A DNA stretch of 64,000 nucleotides from Siphonodentalium dalli (GCA_032622095.1 CP136063.1:80267980-80331979); one strand, 5' to 3'. Shown: positions 11,492 to 22,747, counted from the stretch's first letter. A program made the numbers and translations. The notes: generated from the sequence alone by a model not told the origin.

Positions 11492-14400
11492 GTCAGTCTA
11501 ACTACAGTAATGTCCTAAATAATCGACTCCTTGACCACAGCAGAATTATTGGTAATTTTTCAGCAGGTGTCCATATAGAAATCACAGGTGTCCATCCCAT
11601 ATGGTTTGCGGATAATATCTTCCGTAATAATTAAATGAATTTGAGCAATATTTAATATGTGTGCTTTTGGTTGAGGGCAGAGGTCAAGTTTGAATATGGG
11701 TGAGCTCTGCCCAATTTTGCAAGAGTTATGGTCCTTTTCGACTAGAATTTGCAGACTATTTTGGTTTGCAGATGATAACTTTTGTTATCTATCTGATTGT
11801 TTTCAAATTTGGTATGGTGATTACCCACATGAAAATACAGGTCAAGTTTGTTTATGGGGGTGGTAACTCTTAACTCTTTAAAATAGTATCATATTTAGGC
11901 TAGCTCGCAGCCTCATGTGATGTTTTATGTCATCATATTACTCATGTTTGTTTTTATCTTCTTCCAGACTTCTGGCGATAACTTATATGAACCTTCGAAT
12001 AGAGATGAATTTTCAAGAGTAAATCTACAGGTAAGTTGAGTCAGTTATACAAATAGTATTCACCTATTGTCAGCAGATGGGTAATTATTCAAAGACTATA
12101 ACCTGGGCTAGTTTGATGGCAATGGTCAAAACTACTCGGACACATGATCATCCTTTGTCCAACCAAAGACAGAGGTTCCCAGAGGGTAAATTTAATGACA
12201 CTACCTCACTCAGATGCACACTCTACAGTAATGCCCTAAATAATCGACTCCTTAACCACAGCAGAATTATGGGTAATTTTTCAGGATTTAGTCGGAAATA
12301 TGGCTTGTTGCCATTCATCGGAAAGCTCTCAATAATTCTGCTGTGGTTAAGGAGTCTATTATTTAGTGCATTACTGTATGTCTCTTGTGTCATAAAACCC
12401 ACCGATAGACATCCCAATATCACACCAGACAGCATGTTTATAACCAAATTCTTTCTTCTATCAGGAACTAATCAGTAGTGTACACAGTCTGTGTCAGAGG
12501 CATGGGTTGAAGTTGACACTAATTGAGCCTTCAGTACTGAAGTTGATTGAAGAGGATCATGATGTCATCAAAGAAATGAACTGTGCGCTCTGTACCAGGA
12601 ATGTTTTGACCTTCAGCATTCTGTATAAAGATGAAATGGTATGTGCAAGCCTTGAAATAGTGTGTCTGTCATTTGCAGAATTGTCATTTGCAGAATGAGG
12701 TCTGCAGAGGGTGAATTTAGTGATGCTACCCCGCATAGCGGGCTAGCATCACCAATTTACCCTCTGGGAACCTCATTCTGCTTACACCTCATTCTGCAAA
12801 TGACAGACACACTATTTCAAGGCTTGGGTATGTGTGATCATCATAGTGGGGGAGGGGGAATCACATGGTTTAGAGTTTATGAGTATCACGCATTCAAAAT
12901 GGCCAAGGTGATCGCAAACTTGACCAGAAACTAGGAAAAATATGACAAACTAGGATCTCCAACGAGTTATGTTGGGATATAAGATTTTATGCAATGAGTT
13001 TGATAAATTTGATTCACAATGAGTCGTAGACGAGTTGTGAATCAAATTTATCAAACGAGTTTCATAAAATCTTATATCCCAACATAACGAGTTGAAGATC
13101 TTGTATTGAACATGAAAAAAACTAAAGCTTTATGCCTTCCTAACAAATCAAAATCTTTAAAAGAAGCTGAAAAATGTATGTAAAATGCATACATGCACAG
13201 CGTTGGCTGAGACGCTTCACAACCGTATACGACAGTATTGCGTGCTCTGCCATGCGACGAAACGTATAGTGCCCCAATTTGTCTCTTTGTTTTGGTGCCT
13301 ATTTTTGTTAGTGCAACAGTAATTGAACTTTAAAGAACAAAGCAATCATTTTGCAATGTCTGCTATTGGTGTCAAGTGTGCCTTTTCTAAATACTATTAA
13401 TCCGCATTGTAATTTACTTGGCGCGATGCCAAGTATCCCGGGAAGCCAAGTATCCCAGCTATTACTCACTACTGAGAGATAAGAAAATATCTAATGGATT
13501 TTTCAATGATATTACAGGGGTTTCATGTGATATAATGATATATCTCTCACAAGGAACCCACCCATCAAAGCTCAGAGTGATCAGATATCAATTTTTTTAA
13601 TTTGCTATTTCTCGAGATGTGTAGTTATTGGTGGCCTGGTAAAAAGTTGTCAAACCAAATTGTGGATGAAGATGGATTACTTGAAAATCAAGTGGCTTTG
13701 GCGTTAGATATATTGACAATCTGGCCATATTTCGTTGAACAAAATGTTGATAAATAACACATTTTGGACAATTTTATACTATAGTTGACTGTGGCTAGCA
13801 TTATTTTGGGCAATTAATCATTTCTGATAACTGAATGGGCATTTAAAAAATGTTGTTGTTAATGGAATCTGATGATATGGGGACCATGGAATCAGATTGA
13901 GTACCTTTAATCTGTCCACTCCTCAGGGACTTGTTATGATTCAACATCAAAATTTTGTTCTCTGTGACAAGTAGAAATTTCAGAACATTTGAGTCCTGAA
14001 TCTGCCTACCTACAGGTATGGAGCCATTTTAATTTTTCTGGATATTACCTAAGCGATTTCAGAGTTGTCGTGTTATGCAGATCTGTGCATCAGTAAAAGG
14101 AAAACTGCCAAACTGATAGTTATTAGCCAATTAACCCATTCATGACTGGAGCTTCCTGAAATTTTGTTAAAAAAAAAACCCTGTGCCAATGCATTCTCTT
14201 ATACAGGCATAGGGCGCCTCGCATATATAAGAGAATGCATTGGCCTAACAATATTTATCTTGACCTTGTAAGCCAATGTTTTCTCTTATATATGCGAGGC
14301 TCCCTATGGGAGACTCGCATTTATAAGAGAATGCACTGGCACAGGATCTTAACACCGCAGCACAGCTCCCATCATGAAATGGTTAAACACAATTAAGACC

Positions 14401-17400
14401 AGCTTGCATGAACAATCAGGGATTCTTGGCCCACTATCCAGCCTCCGTCACAGGTTTCTAAGACTGACTTCAAAATGTGCTACCCTTTAAAGGTACTCAA
14501 TGGTAAAAAATATTTGATTCAAGACGAGGAACCTATCCATCAAAGCTCAGAGTGATCAGATATTGATCTTTGAAGTTTGTTATTTCAATTGTTTGTGGCC
14601 AGAACGATGGTCTCGGTCAAAATTGCGGATGAAGATGGGATAACTCTAAAAACAGGTGGTAATATGGCAAAATTTCGTGAATACTCAAGTAAAAATACGA
14701 CCATATTTCATTGAACAAAATGTTGATAAATAACATGTTTTGGGAAATTTGATACCATATTGACAGTGGTTAGCATTATTTTGTTGCAATTAATCGATTT
14801 GTTAACTAAAATGAATTTTGAAGAAATGTTGATGTTGTATCTTGATGATATGGGGGTCACTCTGATTGGATCGAGTACCCTTAACATTGAACTTCTAACA
14901 TTTTTTTTATCTGTTGTCATTTCACTTTATAAAGGCTTCACAGAAGGCGGAACACTTATGTGCATTAACCCTTTACCCAACAGAACGGCCCTGTGCCAAT
15001 GCATTCTCTTATATATGCGAGTCGACCATAGGTCGCCTCGCATATATAAGAGAATGCATTGGCTTAACACATATTAAAAATGATAAAATTGTCAAAGAAT
15101 GTAGAAAAATATTATAAAAAATGTTTAAAAATGTAAGAAAAAATTATAAAATTGTTAAAGAATGTAATTAGGCCAATGCATTCTCTTATATATGCGAGGC
15201 GACCTATGGTCGACTCGCATATATAAGAGAATGCATTGGCACAGGGCATAACTGTAACCATCACAAAGTGGTCAATGAACCGGTTCCAATGATATCCATA
15301 TTTGTATGGTGTTATTGAGACAGACCGAATATATTTTAGGCTGTTGAAGCTTTATTTGGGCGTTTTTGGCCGCTTTGTTGGGTAAAGGGTTAAACATTAT
15401 GAGTCTATAAAGATGTTACCATTTGATTCATGCTATCTACAGGAACAATTTGTTACTGATCTCAAGGAAGGTGAACTGAAGCTGCTTTACAGTGAAACTA
15501 GTCAGCCGTATGAACTTGATCAGAATGCTGTGACACACATGCTGCTTACAAGACAGCAAACACCAGTGCCTGTTATACATCTGGTTGTTTTATTCAAACA
15601 GAGATCAGGATTTCTGTGGCATGGTGCTCTGACAAAGACTGACGATGTCACATCCACAAACTTCGGAGAGTTCCCTGCAGCAATCAGTATGTAAGTGTAT
15701 AGTCTTAACCCATTCTGTACTGAATGGATTCTCCCATCAGTTATAAATATATACATTGAAATGGTCTATTATTCATTTGGAGGGATGTTTCGAAAATATG
15801 AGTAGACGACAAAAAGTCAAACAGATCAAATAAGTGGAGAAGCATTTCTTTTAATTGTAGGAAATGTTCAGATAATAAGTTCAACAAATGACCTATGGGA
15901 ACTATTCGTCAATATGAATTTAGTAAAGAATGGCTTAATTGTAAAATGTCCTTGCTTAATCCTTTGAGTGCCAGGTCCGATTTTTGTATCAACCCATATA
16001 CCCTGTGCCAATGCATTCTCTTATATATGCGAGTCGACCATAGGTCGCCTCGCATATATAAGAGAATTCATTGGCCTAACAATTTTTCATCTTTTGTTAT
16101 TATTTTTTACAATTTTTTACAATTTTAATAATTTGTTCTTATATTCTTTAACATGTATATTTAGTAGGTTTAGTGTCAGGGAATCTTATGTTTTTTATGG
16201 GCATCAAAATTATTACTATGAATACTTGGTGATAGTTTTGAGTTATAACATGCCCCTAAGGTGTTATCCAGTTTGTTTTTAAATTCGCTATAGCATGCTT
16301 AAGCATACCCGAACAAAACTCAACCCAAAAAAAAAAAGATTCTAAATTTTTTTTTTTTTTTTTTATTTTTTATTTTTTTTTAGGGCCGATTTTACACACC
16401 GTAAATTAGGGCCGATGAGATCGGCCCCTGGCACTCAAAGGGTTAAAGCTGCTCATAAGGCCAATTATGATTGGCCAGTATCCTGTGTTCCCATGAATAT
16501 GTTGGTACAATCAATATAATATCACCAGCATCTCAAACTGTCATAATTCAGACCATAGGCAAAATGCATTCTCCCATTCAGTTATAAAACTATACATCTG
16601 AAAGGTCTATTAATTTGTTCTTTTGGAGGGCTGTTCTATATGAACAGCCCTCCAAATGAACAAATTAATAGACCTTTATATATAAAAGCAGATGACAGGC
16701 AGAAAAACAGATAATAAAAGAGTAGAATGAGTCATATTTTTATTGGTGGGAAATGTTCAGATACAAGTTTAAGAAATGACCTATGTTTGTTGAACTTATT
16801 ATCTGAACATTTCCTATGGGATAACTACTCATCAATGAGTATTTAGTATAGAAATGGTTAATGCTAATTAATGTTAATCCCAATTAGTCAATCATAATTA
16901 TTGTTCTTGCAGTTTTGAAACCAAGAAGCTCAGCATACATGGGATACCAATCAGTGTGCCGAAAGACATTCCAAGCTTTGTTAGAGATGTGGAAAATTCT
17001 CACTTCATTGAGTGCAATCGGACCAGGGCACGGGCATTTTTAAAAGAGCATCCACAAAAGTTTACAGATGATTCTGCTCGATTCCAGCGGAAGGCTCGAC
17101 AACTGTTGTCAAGGGCAAAGAACGTCTTAGATGGGCTGGGTATAAGATTCTGGCTGAGTAGCGGAACTTGCTTAGGTCAGTGTTATGTGAGTTTCAGGCA
17201 ATGCATGTTTCTAGCCAGCCATACTGGTTTGTACACACAAGTTCATGTCTATAAATAGTGCAAAAACTTAACAAGTGTCACGCAACATTAAATACAATGT
17301 TATAGATAGATTAAGTTCCAACAGAGTAAAAATTGCTCTTTCAGTACATTATGATCAGACAACAAAAACATGATTCGAATATAGCCGATTTAACAATGAA

Positions 17401-20400
17401 AGTCAAAGATAAAATCAAAGATGACTTCAGAATTTCTATTGCAGCAAACGACCGACTCTGTAGCTGATTGGTGGAACATATCTGCTAATAGTTATTTGAT
17501 TGATAGTTGATCCACGTATAATGTTCTGGTGTTGCTTAGAGGTACTCAATCCGAGGGTCCCCATATCATCAAGATGCAACAACAACATTTCTTCAAAATG
17601 CGCTTTAGTTATCGAATCGATTAATTGCAACAAAATAAGCTAACCACTGTCAACTATAGTATCCAATTTCCCAAAACGTGTTATTTATCAACATTTTATT
17701 CAACGAAATATGACTGTATTATCGCTTGAGTATTCACGAAATTTGGTCGTATTATCACTTGATTTTAGAGTTATCCATCTTCATCTGCAATTTTGACCGA
17801 GACCATCATTTTGACGGCGTGTTTCTGGGCCATAAACAATTGAATAATTTTTTAACCCCTGAAGCCAAAGAAATAGTATCGGATTGAGTAACTTATATAT
17901 CTTGCTCTTCCCGATATGTATCAATTTTATGGAATGAGTTGTTTTCATGATATATGTACAAATTTGCTTTCATTAAACTACTTAAATGTTACAACTCTGA
18001 TGCATACCAGACATTAAAATATATTTTACTTTTAGGCTGGTACAGGCAGTGTGATATCATTCCATACACCACAGATATGGACATTGGAATTTGGATAAAA
18101 GATTTCAAAGAGGAGTTAGTGCCCGCATTTGAACAAAATGGTTTCCACCTGAAACACATCTTTGGCAAGGTGTGTTTTGTCTCTATTACGATTGTCTTAC
18201 ACATTAGTCTTGAAATAGCTGATCAATGACAGTTTTAACCCTTCCATGACTGGAGCTTCCTGAAATTTTGCAAAACAATGTGCCAATGCATTCTCTTATA
18301 TATGCGAGTCTCCCATAGGGAGCCCCGCATATATAAGAGCATGCATTGGCCTAATAATATTTATCTTGATCTTGTAAGCCAGTGTGTTCTCTTATATATG
18401 CGATGCTCCCTTTGGGAGAGTCACATATATAAGAGAGTGCACAGGCGCAGGATATTTAATGCTGAACCAGCACAACTCCCGTTAATGACAGTTTTAAACT
18501 TTCCAATTGCAAAATGTCATTATGTCCAGTGAAATCTCCTTGTATCTGTCATTGTAACAGAACTTTAATTTAGTTGATCATCATTACATAATATGAAAAT
18601 AAGAGTTGGTGATATATTTAAGCAAATTTGTCTTATTTTTGTATATTTTCTGAAAATAACATTTGCTCATTTTTCCCTGATGGTTTTCTATTTTTTGTGC
18701 AGAAAAAGAGAATAAATTCACATGTATAGTAAACCAATGAGTACTCTAGATAACAATAATGGCTGTCAAATCATATAAAATCATATAAAATCAAATAAAA
18801 TTTGAATTTTTAGCAATATATCTGAAATGTGCATTGTGTGCATTATATATGTACTGGAGGATTGCCCATACAAAATTACAGGTTTATAAATGATCTTTGT
18901 TACCTTCTTGTCTTCACTGTCATGAACAAATACTAATTTCTATTCTCGGTTGTGTGGTATTATATAAGCTGTATGAGTTACAGTACACACAGGCTGGCAG
19001 TCAGACTGCGTTTCTTAGCCATCTTCAAATATGCATACTCCTTCGACTCTACACCCCATGCACTTCCACGATCAATATCAATATCAATCACTTATATTCA
19101 CACTCAACCTGAACTGACAAATTAATTTAGCGCCCATTTGCAACGATGCTTTGGAAGAGTGAATGAAAGTTTCGCAAAGCAAGTATATGTTTGTGCGCGA
19201 CTTGACATCATTTCAACAAACGTCATAAGAATTAGTGCATACTTGAGTGCAAATACGGCCATTGGGGACCACGTTTGTACTCAGGTTTTCTTTGACCAAT
19301 TGGCGTGAAGTTTGGTGGATCATCTTTTACAACACATTGTAGGCTGTTGTCCAAATTTGGACTATATTAGATGTATGGTTGAAAAGTTACACTGGGAACG
19401 TGCGAAAATGTTAGAGAGAAAGAGAGACGACAGGTTATATACATATATGTGTATATCGATTATCACTATATCTAATACTCTGCAGGTCGCTGATAGCTAT
19501 GAGTTATCATTCCAACCAGGAGAAATAAAACTTGACATGTTCTTCTTCTATGAGGAGAGTGATTATATGTGGAATGGTGGAACTCAAACAAGTACTGGCA
19601 AAAAGTTCAAGTAAGTTATACATGTATCTCTTCATACCGCAGTAGAACTTTTGGGCATATTAGGAGTGGGTACTGTATTTAAAATCTATGTTGAGCCATT
19701 GACCTTGGCATAGGCCCCATGAATCACTATTTTATTTGAAACAGGAATTATTCCCTTGGTTTCCATGCACAAAGCACCCGAATTAAAAAAATATTATTTT
19801 TACAAAACTGCCCATTTTCAACCACATTGCAGATATGACAGAGTGAATGAAGGTAAATAAGTACCTTATAACCTGATAGGGCTATCATAGAACTGAGAAA
19901 TATTTGAAATAAAAAAAAACTGTTTTTTCTTTTTAATATTTTTATTCTGATCTCAAAAATATATAGTTATAACATAAGTAATAAGTTCAACATACATGTA
20001 TATAATAAGTTCAACATATATGGTATTGGGACAAAATATATTACGATCACCTGTCCCGGTCCTGCATCCAACTCGCCTACATTGGACCAGATGAGAATCC
20101 ATTCCTATCTCAGCCCTCCGAATGGGACGCCGCACCCAAATGACACTCTCACCGTATCCCTCTTGCATGTGCCTGGCCGCTTCCAGAGAAGCACCTCCAT
20201 GAAATACAGAGCCCACTCAGTCACTTTCAAGTGACTGAAAGGGCTCCATGGCCCTTGGCAGTGTGGAGCCCCAGAAGCAACCAGTCTCTACAAGATGCTA
20301 CAGCCGCCATCTGGAGGTGTATTAAAAAAAAATTTGTTTAGCAATTGCAAGGTATTGTTTTGCAAGTGCAGACAGCAAAATTCAGGGCAGAGAAATTGAA

Positions 20401-21348
20401 ATATTTTTTCGTAGGTAAACACACAGATCTGGCCACCAGTGAATGCGAAAAACATATTAAGCATCCAAATTTCTTACTTTTTTGTGAACTTTCATTAGCT
20501 TTTTATAATAATGAAATCATCAAACCAGTTATTTAACACAGGTTACACTGGTAGATGTGCTACCCCCCCCCCCCCCCTCCCCCCCCCCCCCCTCAGATAC
20601 TTATTTTGATATTTTTCAGGCCTCCTAAAACTCAATAAATCGTGTACAGTTACTTGTTTTTAAAATCTGGAATAATTGGATGTTTTTCAACATAGAAATA
20701 GATATTCCAATGTGAGTATAGAAATAAGCAGCTTCCATACATAGATCTATATGCTCAGTTGATTTGTATCGAGGATAAATTTAGCATTATAAGACAGAAT
20801 TTTCAAATAAGAAATTTGGTATGAGGCTCTGGTGTAAAATTCTGAACTGGGGGCAGAAGCCGCCCCTCTTGTCTCAGGAAATACATGAACATTAATGCCT
20901 TAAATAATCGACTCCTTGACCACAACATAATTATGGGTAATTTTTCAGGATTTAGTCGGAAATATGGCTTGTTGCCATTCATCGGAAAGCTCTCAACAAG
21001 CCATATTTCCGACTAAATCCTGAAAAATTACACATAATTCTGCTGTGGTTAAGGAGTCGATTATTTAGGGCATTAATGTAAGTACTAATAGACAAATGAA
21101 TAATCATTTCTTTTTATTTTAGGTATATCTTCCCGAAGTTTTCTCTCTGCTGGACAGTATTCCTTCATCTCAAAATCAGAGTTCCTTGTCCCCCAGAGCC
21201 ATACATTGAAGCAAACTATGGCCATAACTGGTTCATGCCTGATGACAACTGGGACTGGAAAGCTAGTCCCCCAAATGTCAAGGAAAATGGATTGTGGCCA
21301 GAGGACGAATGGGACGATGTTATGCAGGTGTTTGAAAAAGACTATTGA
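11402..21348 (+). CDS. FKTN: Fukutin (ribitol-5-phosphate transferase), complete, eight coding exons
   Basis: Coding exons are 11402-11491, 11968-12030, 12465-12638, 15443-15690, 16913-17175, 18036-18169, 19486-19610 and 21123-21348. All have GT/AG borders and matching phases, giving 440 aa (vertebrate fukutin is about 460). Fukutin is a type II Golgi membrane enzyme that, with FKRP, adds ribitol phosphate to the alpha-dystroglycan core M3 glycan. Residues about 5-26 form the signal anchor after a short basic N-terminus, and a stem follows. The catalytic LicD-like part contains [20 protein letters not shown] and the DMD motif (D293, D295), the metal/nucleotide-binding signature. [16 protein letters not shown] and NYG...[10 protein letters not shown] near the C-terminus are strongly fukutin-like. 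FKRP is excluded by the sequence pattern. Introns hold most of the MITE families in this window. Confidence 0.94.
11503..11564 (+). mobile_element. Half copy of MITE family A
   Basis: Only the left arm is present, from TACAGTAATG to AATTTTTCAG. It starts 12 bp after the exon 1 splice donor of fukutin. Confidence 0.7.
11565..11900 (+). repeat. Diverged tandem repeat with the phrase CAGGTCAAGTTTG
   Basis: The phrases AAATTTGGTATG, ACAGGTCAAGTTTG and TTTGCAGATGATAACTT recur here and again at 62720-62985, where two tandem units of about 140 bp are clear. This is a dispersed tandem repeat of unknown type. Confidence 0.45.
11968..12030 (+). CDS. FKTN: FKTN coding exon 2 (stem)
   Basis: Codes residues 31-51 ([20 protein letters not shown] plus Q). 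Acceptor CTTCTTCCAG and donor GTAAGT are both strong; phase 0 on both sides. The stem is poorly conserved, so the call rests on splice sites and phase. Confidence 0.75.
12224..12378. mobile_element. MITE family A, shortened centre
   Basis: Both arms and TA ends are present, but the palindrome centre is shortened on the right side. It lies in fukutin intron 2. Confidence 0.75.
12465..12638 (+). CDS. FKTN: FKTN coding exon 3
   Basis: Codes residues 52-109, 58 whole codons (begins [16 protein letters not shown], ends FSILYKDEM). Acceptor TTCTATCAG; donor GTATGTG at 12639. The donor sequence is also the left copy of an 8-bp target duplication of the next element. Confidence 0.9.
12646..12826. 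mobile_element. Family B foldback MITE with 8-bp target duplication (hAT-like)
   Basis: It begins CAAGCCTTGAAATAGTGTGT and ends with the complement ACACTATTTCAAGGCTTG. GGTATGTG stands at both borders (12638-12645 and 12827-12834), giving an 8-bp target duplication as left by hAT transposases. The body is palindromic around TTTGCAGAATGAGG / CCTCATTCTGCAAA. The duplication overlaps the fukutin exon 3 splice donor. Confidence 0.85.
12951..13105. repeat. Long hairpin (arms about 65 bp) with AACGAGTTATG ends
   Basis: Left arm ATCTCCAACGAGTTATGTTG and right arm CAACATAACGAGTTGAAGAT are complementary, and the complementarity continues to a centre at about 13028 (GAGTCGTAGACGAG). Non-coding, in fukutin intron 3. 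Probably a palindromic MITE. Confidence 0.7.
13547..13910 (+). mobile_element. MITE family E, 5'-truncated
   Basis: It matches the family from AGGAACCCACCCATCAAAGC to the intact end GATTGAGTACCTTTAA. The first 50 or so bases of the element are replaced by unrelated sequence. Confidence 0.65.
14131..14386. mobile_element. TTAA-ended MITE family C2 with hairpin modules
   Basis: It starts TTAACCCATTCATGACTGGA and ends CATGAAATGGTTAA. The core carries two hairpins built from AATGCATTCTCTTATATA and its complement. Confidence 0.75.
14488..14884 (+). mobile_element. MITE family E
   Basis: It runs from near AAAAAATATTTGATTCAAGA to ATCGAGTACCCTTAA. It has the internal landmarks ACATGTTTTGGGAAATT and GATGATATGGGGGTC. 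The 5' tip is rearranged. Confidence 0.65.
14965..15393 (+). mobile_element. TTAA-ended MITE family C1 with two hairpin modules
   Basis: It starts TTAACCCTTTACCCAACAGA and ends TTGTTGGGTAAAGGGTTAA, perfect terminal inverted repeats of about 18 bp with TTAA outside. The left half holds two hairpins (about 14992-15065 and 15173-15246). The right half is unique sequence ending TTTGGGCGTTTTTGGCC. Size about 430 bp. The element ends 50 bp before fukutin exon 4. Confidence 0.85.
15443..15690 (+). CDS. FKTN: FKTN coding exon 4
   Basis: Codes residues 110-191 plus two bases. Contains the conserved [20 protein letters not shown]. Acceptor CTATCTACAG; donor GTAAGT at 15691. It is squeezed between a C1 element (50 bp upstream) and a D element (14 bp downstream). 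Confidence 0.93.
15705..15938 (+). mobile_element. TTAA-ended MITE family D
   Basis: It starts TTAACCCATTCTGTACTGAA and ends AATTTAGTAAAGAATGGCTTAA. Internal landmarks are GAAATGTTCAGATAATAAGT and AAATGGTCTATTA. It starts 15 bp from the exon 4 border. Confidence 0.7.
15956..16446 (+). mobile_element. TTAA-ended MITE family C3 with hairpin module
   Basis: It starts TTAATCCTTTGAGTGCCAGG and ends CCTGGCACTCAAAGGGTTAA. It contains the hairpin CCAATGCATTCTCTTATATA... once (about 16008-16077), and GGCCGATTTT-type inner repeats. A T-rich run (16350-16382) lies inside. Only 17 bp separate it from the D element before it. Confidence 0.8.
16545..16861 (+). mobile_element. MITE family D with central hairpin
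   Basis: The right end GAGTATTTAGTATAGAAATG plus TTAA (16858-16861) is intact. Near 16614-16670 there is a tight hairpin of about 28-bp arms (GGAGGGCTGTTC / GAACAGCCCTCC). The left end is diverged. The right end is about 50 bp before the exon 5 acceptor. Confidence 0.6.
16913..17175 (+). CDS. FKTN: FKTN coding exon 5 (start of catalytic domain)
   Basis: Codes residues 192-280, including [15 protein letters not shown] and [11 protein letters not shown]. Acceptor TTGTTCTTGCAG; donor GTCAGT at 17176; phase 2 in, 1 out. Confidence 0.95.
17538..17890 (-). mobile_element. MITE family E, reverse orientation
   Basis: Begins AGAGGTACTCAATCCGA and carries the complement of the family landmarks, including AACGTGTTATTTATCAACAT. 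The far end is truncated at about ATCGGATTGAGTA, so the copy is incomplete. Confidence 0.6.
18036..18169 (+). CDS. FKTN: FKTN coding exon 6 (DMD metal-binding motif)
   Basis: Codes residues 280-324: [18 protein letters not shown] carries the two aspartates (D293, D295). Acceptor TACTTTTAG; donor GTGTGT. Phase 1 in, 0 out. Confidence 0.95.
18235..18497. mobile_element. MITE family C2, rearranged right end
   Basis: Starts TTAACCCTTCCATGACTGGA. Two hairpins of the AATGCATTCTCTTATATA type follow. The expected right end is replaced: AATGACAGTTTTAA occurs both just before the left end (18225-18238) and at 18484-18497, as if a flank had been duplicated. Confidence 0.65.
19486..19610 (+). CDS. FKTN: FKTN coding exon 7
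   Basis: Codes residues 325-365 plus two bases. Contains [19 protein letters not shown]. Acceptor ATACTCTGCAG; donor GTAAGT. Confidence 0.94.
19975..20335. repeat. GC-richer island ending in an A tract, possible retroposon
   Basis: A patch of clearly higher GC than its surroundings in fukutin intron 7 ends in TATTAAAAAAAAATTTG. An 18-bp inverted pair (AAGTGACTGAAAGGGC area) and GGGCTCCATGGCCC palindrome are visible. No coding frame was recognised. It could be a short retroposed sequence. Confidence 0.3.
20564..20595. repeat. Poly(C) tract
   Basis: About 30 bases of nearly pure C with a single TCC-type interruption in the middle, in fukutin intron 7. Confidence 0.9.
20889..21080. mobile_element. 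MITE family A
   Basis: Palindromic copy with ends ACATTAATGCCTTAAATAAT and ATTTAGGGCATTAATGTA. Both ends carry CATTAATG instead of CAGTAATG, so the arms have changed together, consistent with arm homogenisation. It ends 43 bp before the last fukutin exon. Confidence 0.78.
21123..21348 (+). CDS. FKTN: FKTN coding exon 8 (stop codon)
   Basis: Codes residues 366-440, then TGA. Contains [20 protein letters not shown] and [11 protein letters not shown]. Acceptor TTTTTATTTTAG. The frame used differs from the longest open frame over these bases. Confidence 0.95.
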
Positions 21349-21405
21349 AATGGATTGTAGGCTGAGGCCAATATCAATGAATTACTAGATTCTCATCTCA
21401 ACAGG

Positions 21406-21870
21406 CCAATCAAGCCTGAGCTCATGGTGCCTGTCATTTGCAGAATGAGGTTCCCAGAGGGTGAATTTAGTGACGCTATCCTACATAGTGGGCTAGATTT
21501 CACAAAATTCACCCTCTGGGGACCTCATTCTGCATGGCCTCATCTACTATGGGATACACAGACTCAAATTGAAGTTCCCAAATGGTGAATATTGTGATGT
21601 GCACCCATTGGGAAGCTCTATTATGCATTGTGTCATCTGCCAATTTGGGGATATAGAGAAACTAAACCAAAAAAGAAATAGAATATATGTGAAGAAAGAA
21701 GTTTCGATAGAAATTTGATAATAAATAAACTTTCCAGAGAAGATGAGGCCTAAGCAGAATGAGGTCCCCATAGGGTGAATTTAGTGATGCTAGCCTGCTA
21801 TGTGGGATAGCATCACTAAATTCACCCTCTGGGGACCTCATTCTGCAAATGACAGGCACACTAAACTCAA
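21406..21870. mobile_element. Full-length family B foldback element
   Basis: Each end is itself a hairpin: 21428-21534 and 21750-21855, joined by a unique core with GGTGAATATTGTGATGTGCA. TTTGCAGAATGAGG and CCTCATTCTGCAAA form the outer arms. The flanks AGGCCAAT and GGGTCAAT match at 6 of 8 bases, a worn 8-bp target duplication. It lies about 60 bp after the fukutin stop and may be in its 3' UTR. Confidence 0.75.
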
Positions 21871-21903
21871 GCTTCGGGTCAATTTAATTTATTATATTTT
21901 ATT

Positions 21904-22165
21904 CTTGACCCTTTCTGTACTAAATACTCATTGATGAGTAGTTCACTTATGAACTTATTATCTGAACAGTTCCACCAATTTGCTATATATGGGAGACTCA
22001 CATATATAAGAGAATGCATTGGCACAGGGTTTTTTTGTGCACTTTTATTTTCTGTCATCTACTTATTTTTCCTAAAAAAAATCCCTTCAAACAAACAATA
22101 AATGATTCCCAGTATATACTTTTATAACTGAGTTGGAGAATCCATTTAGTATAGAAAGTGTTTTT
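21904..22165. mobile_element. Family D element carrying a C-type hairpin fragment
   Basis: The ends are D-type (CCCTTTCTGTACTAAATACT; GGAGAATCCATTTAGTATAG). Inside, at about 21985-22030, there is half of the C hairpin (ATATATAAGAGAATGCATTG GCACAGGG). Confidence 0.6.
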
Positions 22166-22329
22166 CTCACACAATCAGTCAATTACAGGGGATGAAGTAT
22201 CTCTATGATTGATCATACATGTATATACATGGTGCTATTTGATGTCTTATTTAATATTTTATTGTGTTCATTTGAAGATATTTTTCTAAAATAAAAGAAT
22301 GTCCATTCCAGCAGTTTTTACATTATTCT

Positions 22330-22730
22330 ATTAAAGATGCATCATCCGAATTAACGCTCCTAAATTACTGTTTCTTTGGCTTCTGGGGTAAAAAATATTT
22401 CATTCGAGTCAAGGAACCCACCTGTCAAAGCTCAGAGTGATCAGATATCAATTTTTAAAGTTTGTTATATCTTGAGATGTGCAATTATTTATGGCCCAGA
22501 AAAACTTCATCAAACGGATGGTCACAACAAAATTGAAGATGGATAACTCTGAAATCAAGTGGTATTAATACAGCCAAATTTTGTGAAATATACGGCCATA
22601 TCTCATTGAACAAAATGTTGATAATCTGTGTTGGGAAATTTGATACCATAGCTGACAATAGTTAGCATTATTTTGTTGCAATTAATCAATTCTGATAACT
22701 AAAGCTTATTTTGAAGAAACTCTGTTGTTG
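22330..22730 (+). mobile_element. MITE family E, left part, split by the DIRS-like element
   Basis: It runs from TTAAAGATGCATCATCCGAA to GAAGAAACTCTGTTGTTG and then stops. The missing right end (CTTGATGATATGGGGACC to GAGTACCTTTAA) is found at about 27585-27632, beyond the 4.85 kb insertion. Confidence 0.8.
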
Positions 22731-22747
22731 ACATATCTCCGTCAAAG

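Noticed and set aside
11402-11634. Longer open frame over fukutin exon 1 ([17 protein letters not shown]...)
   Set aside because: The frame starting at 11402 gives a basic N-terminus plus signal anchor and joins in phase to exon 2; the longer frame is a shadow that runs into a MITE.
14992-15246. Repeated palindromes resembling a CRISPR array
   Set aside because: The repeats are transposon hairpins with no regular unique spacers, and the DNA is animal nuclear sequence.
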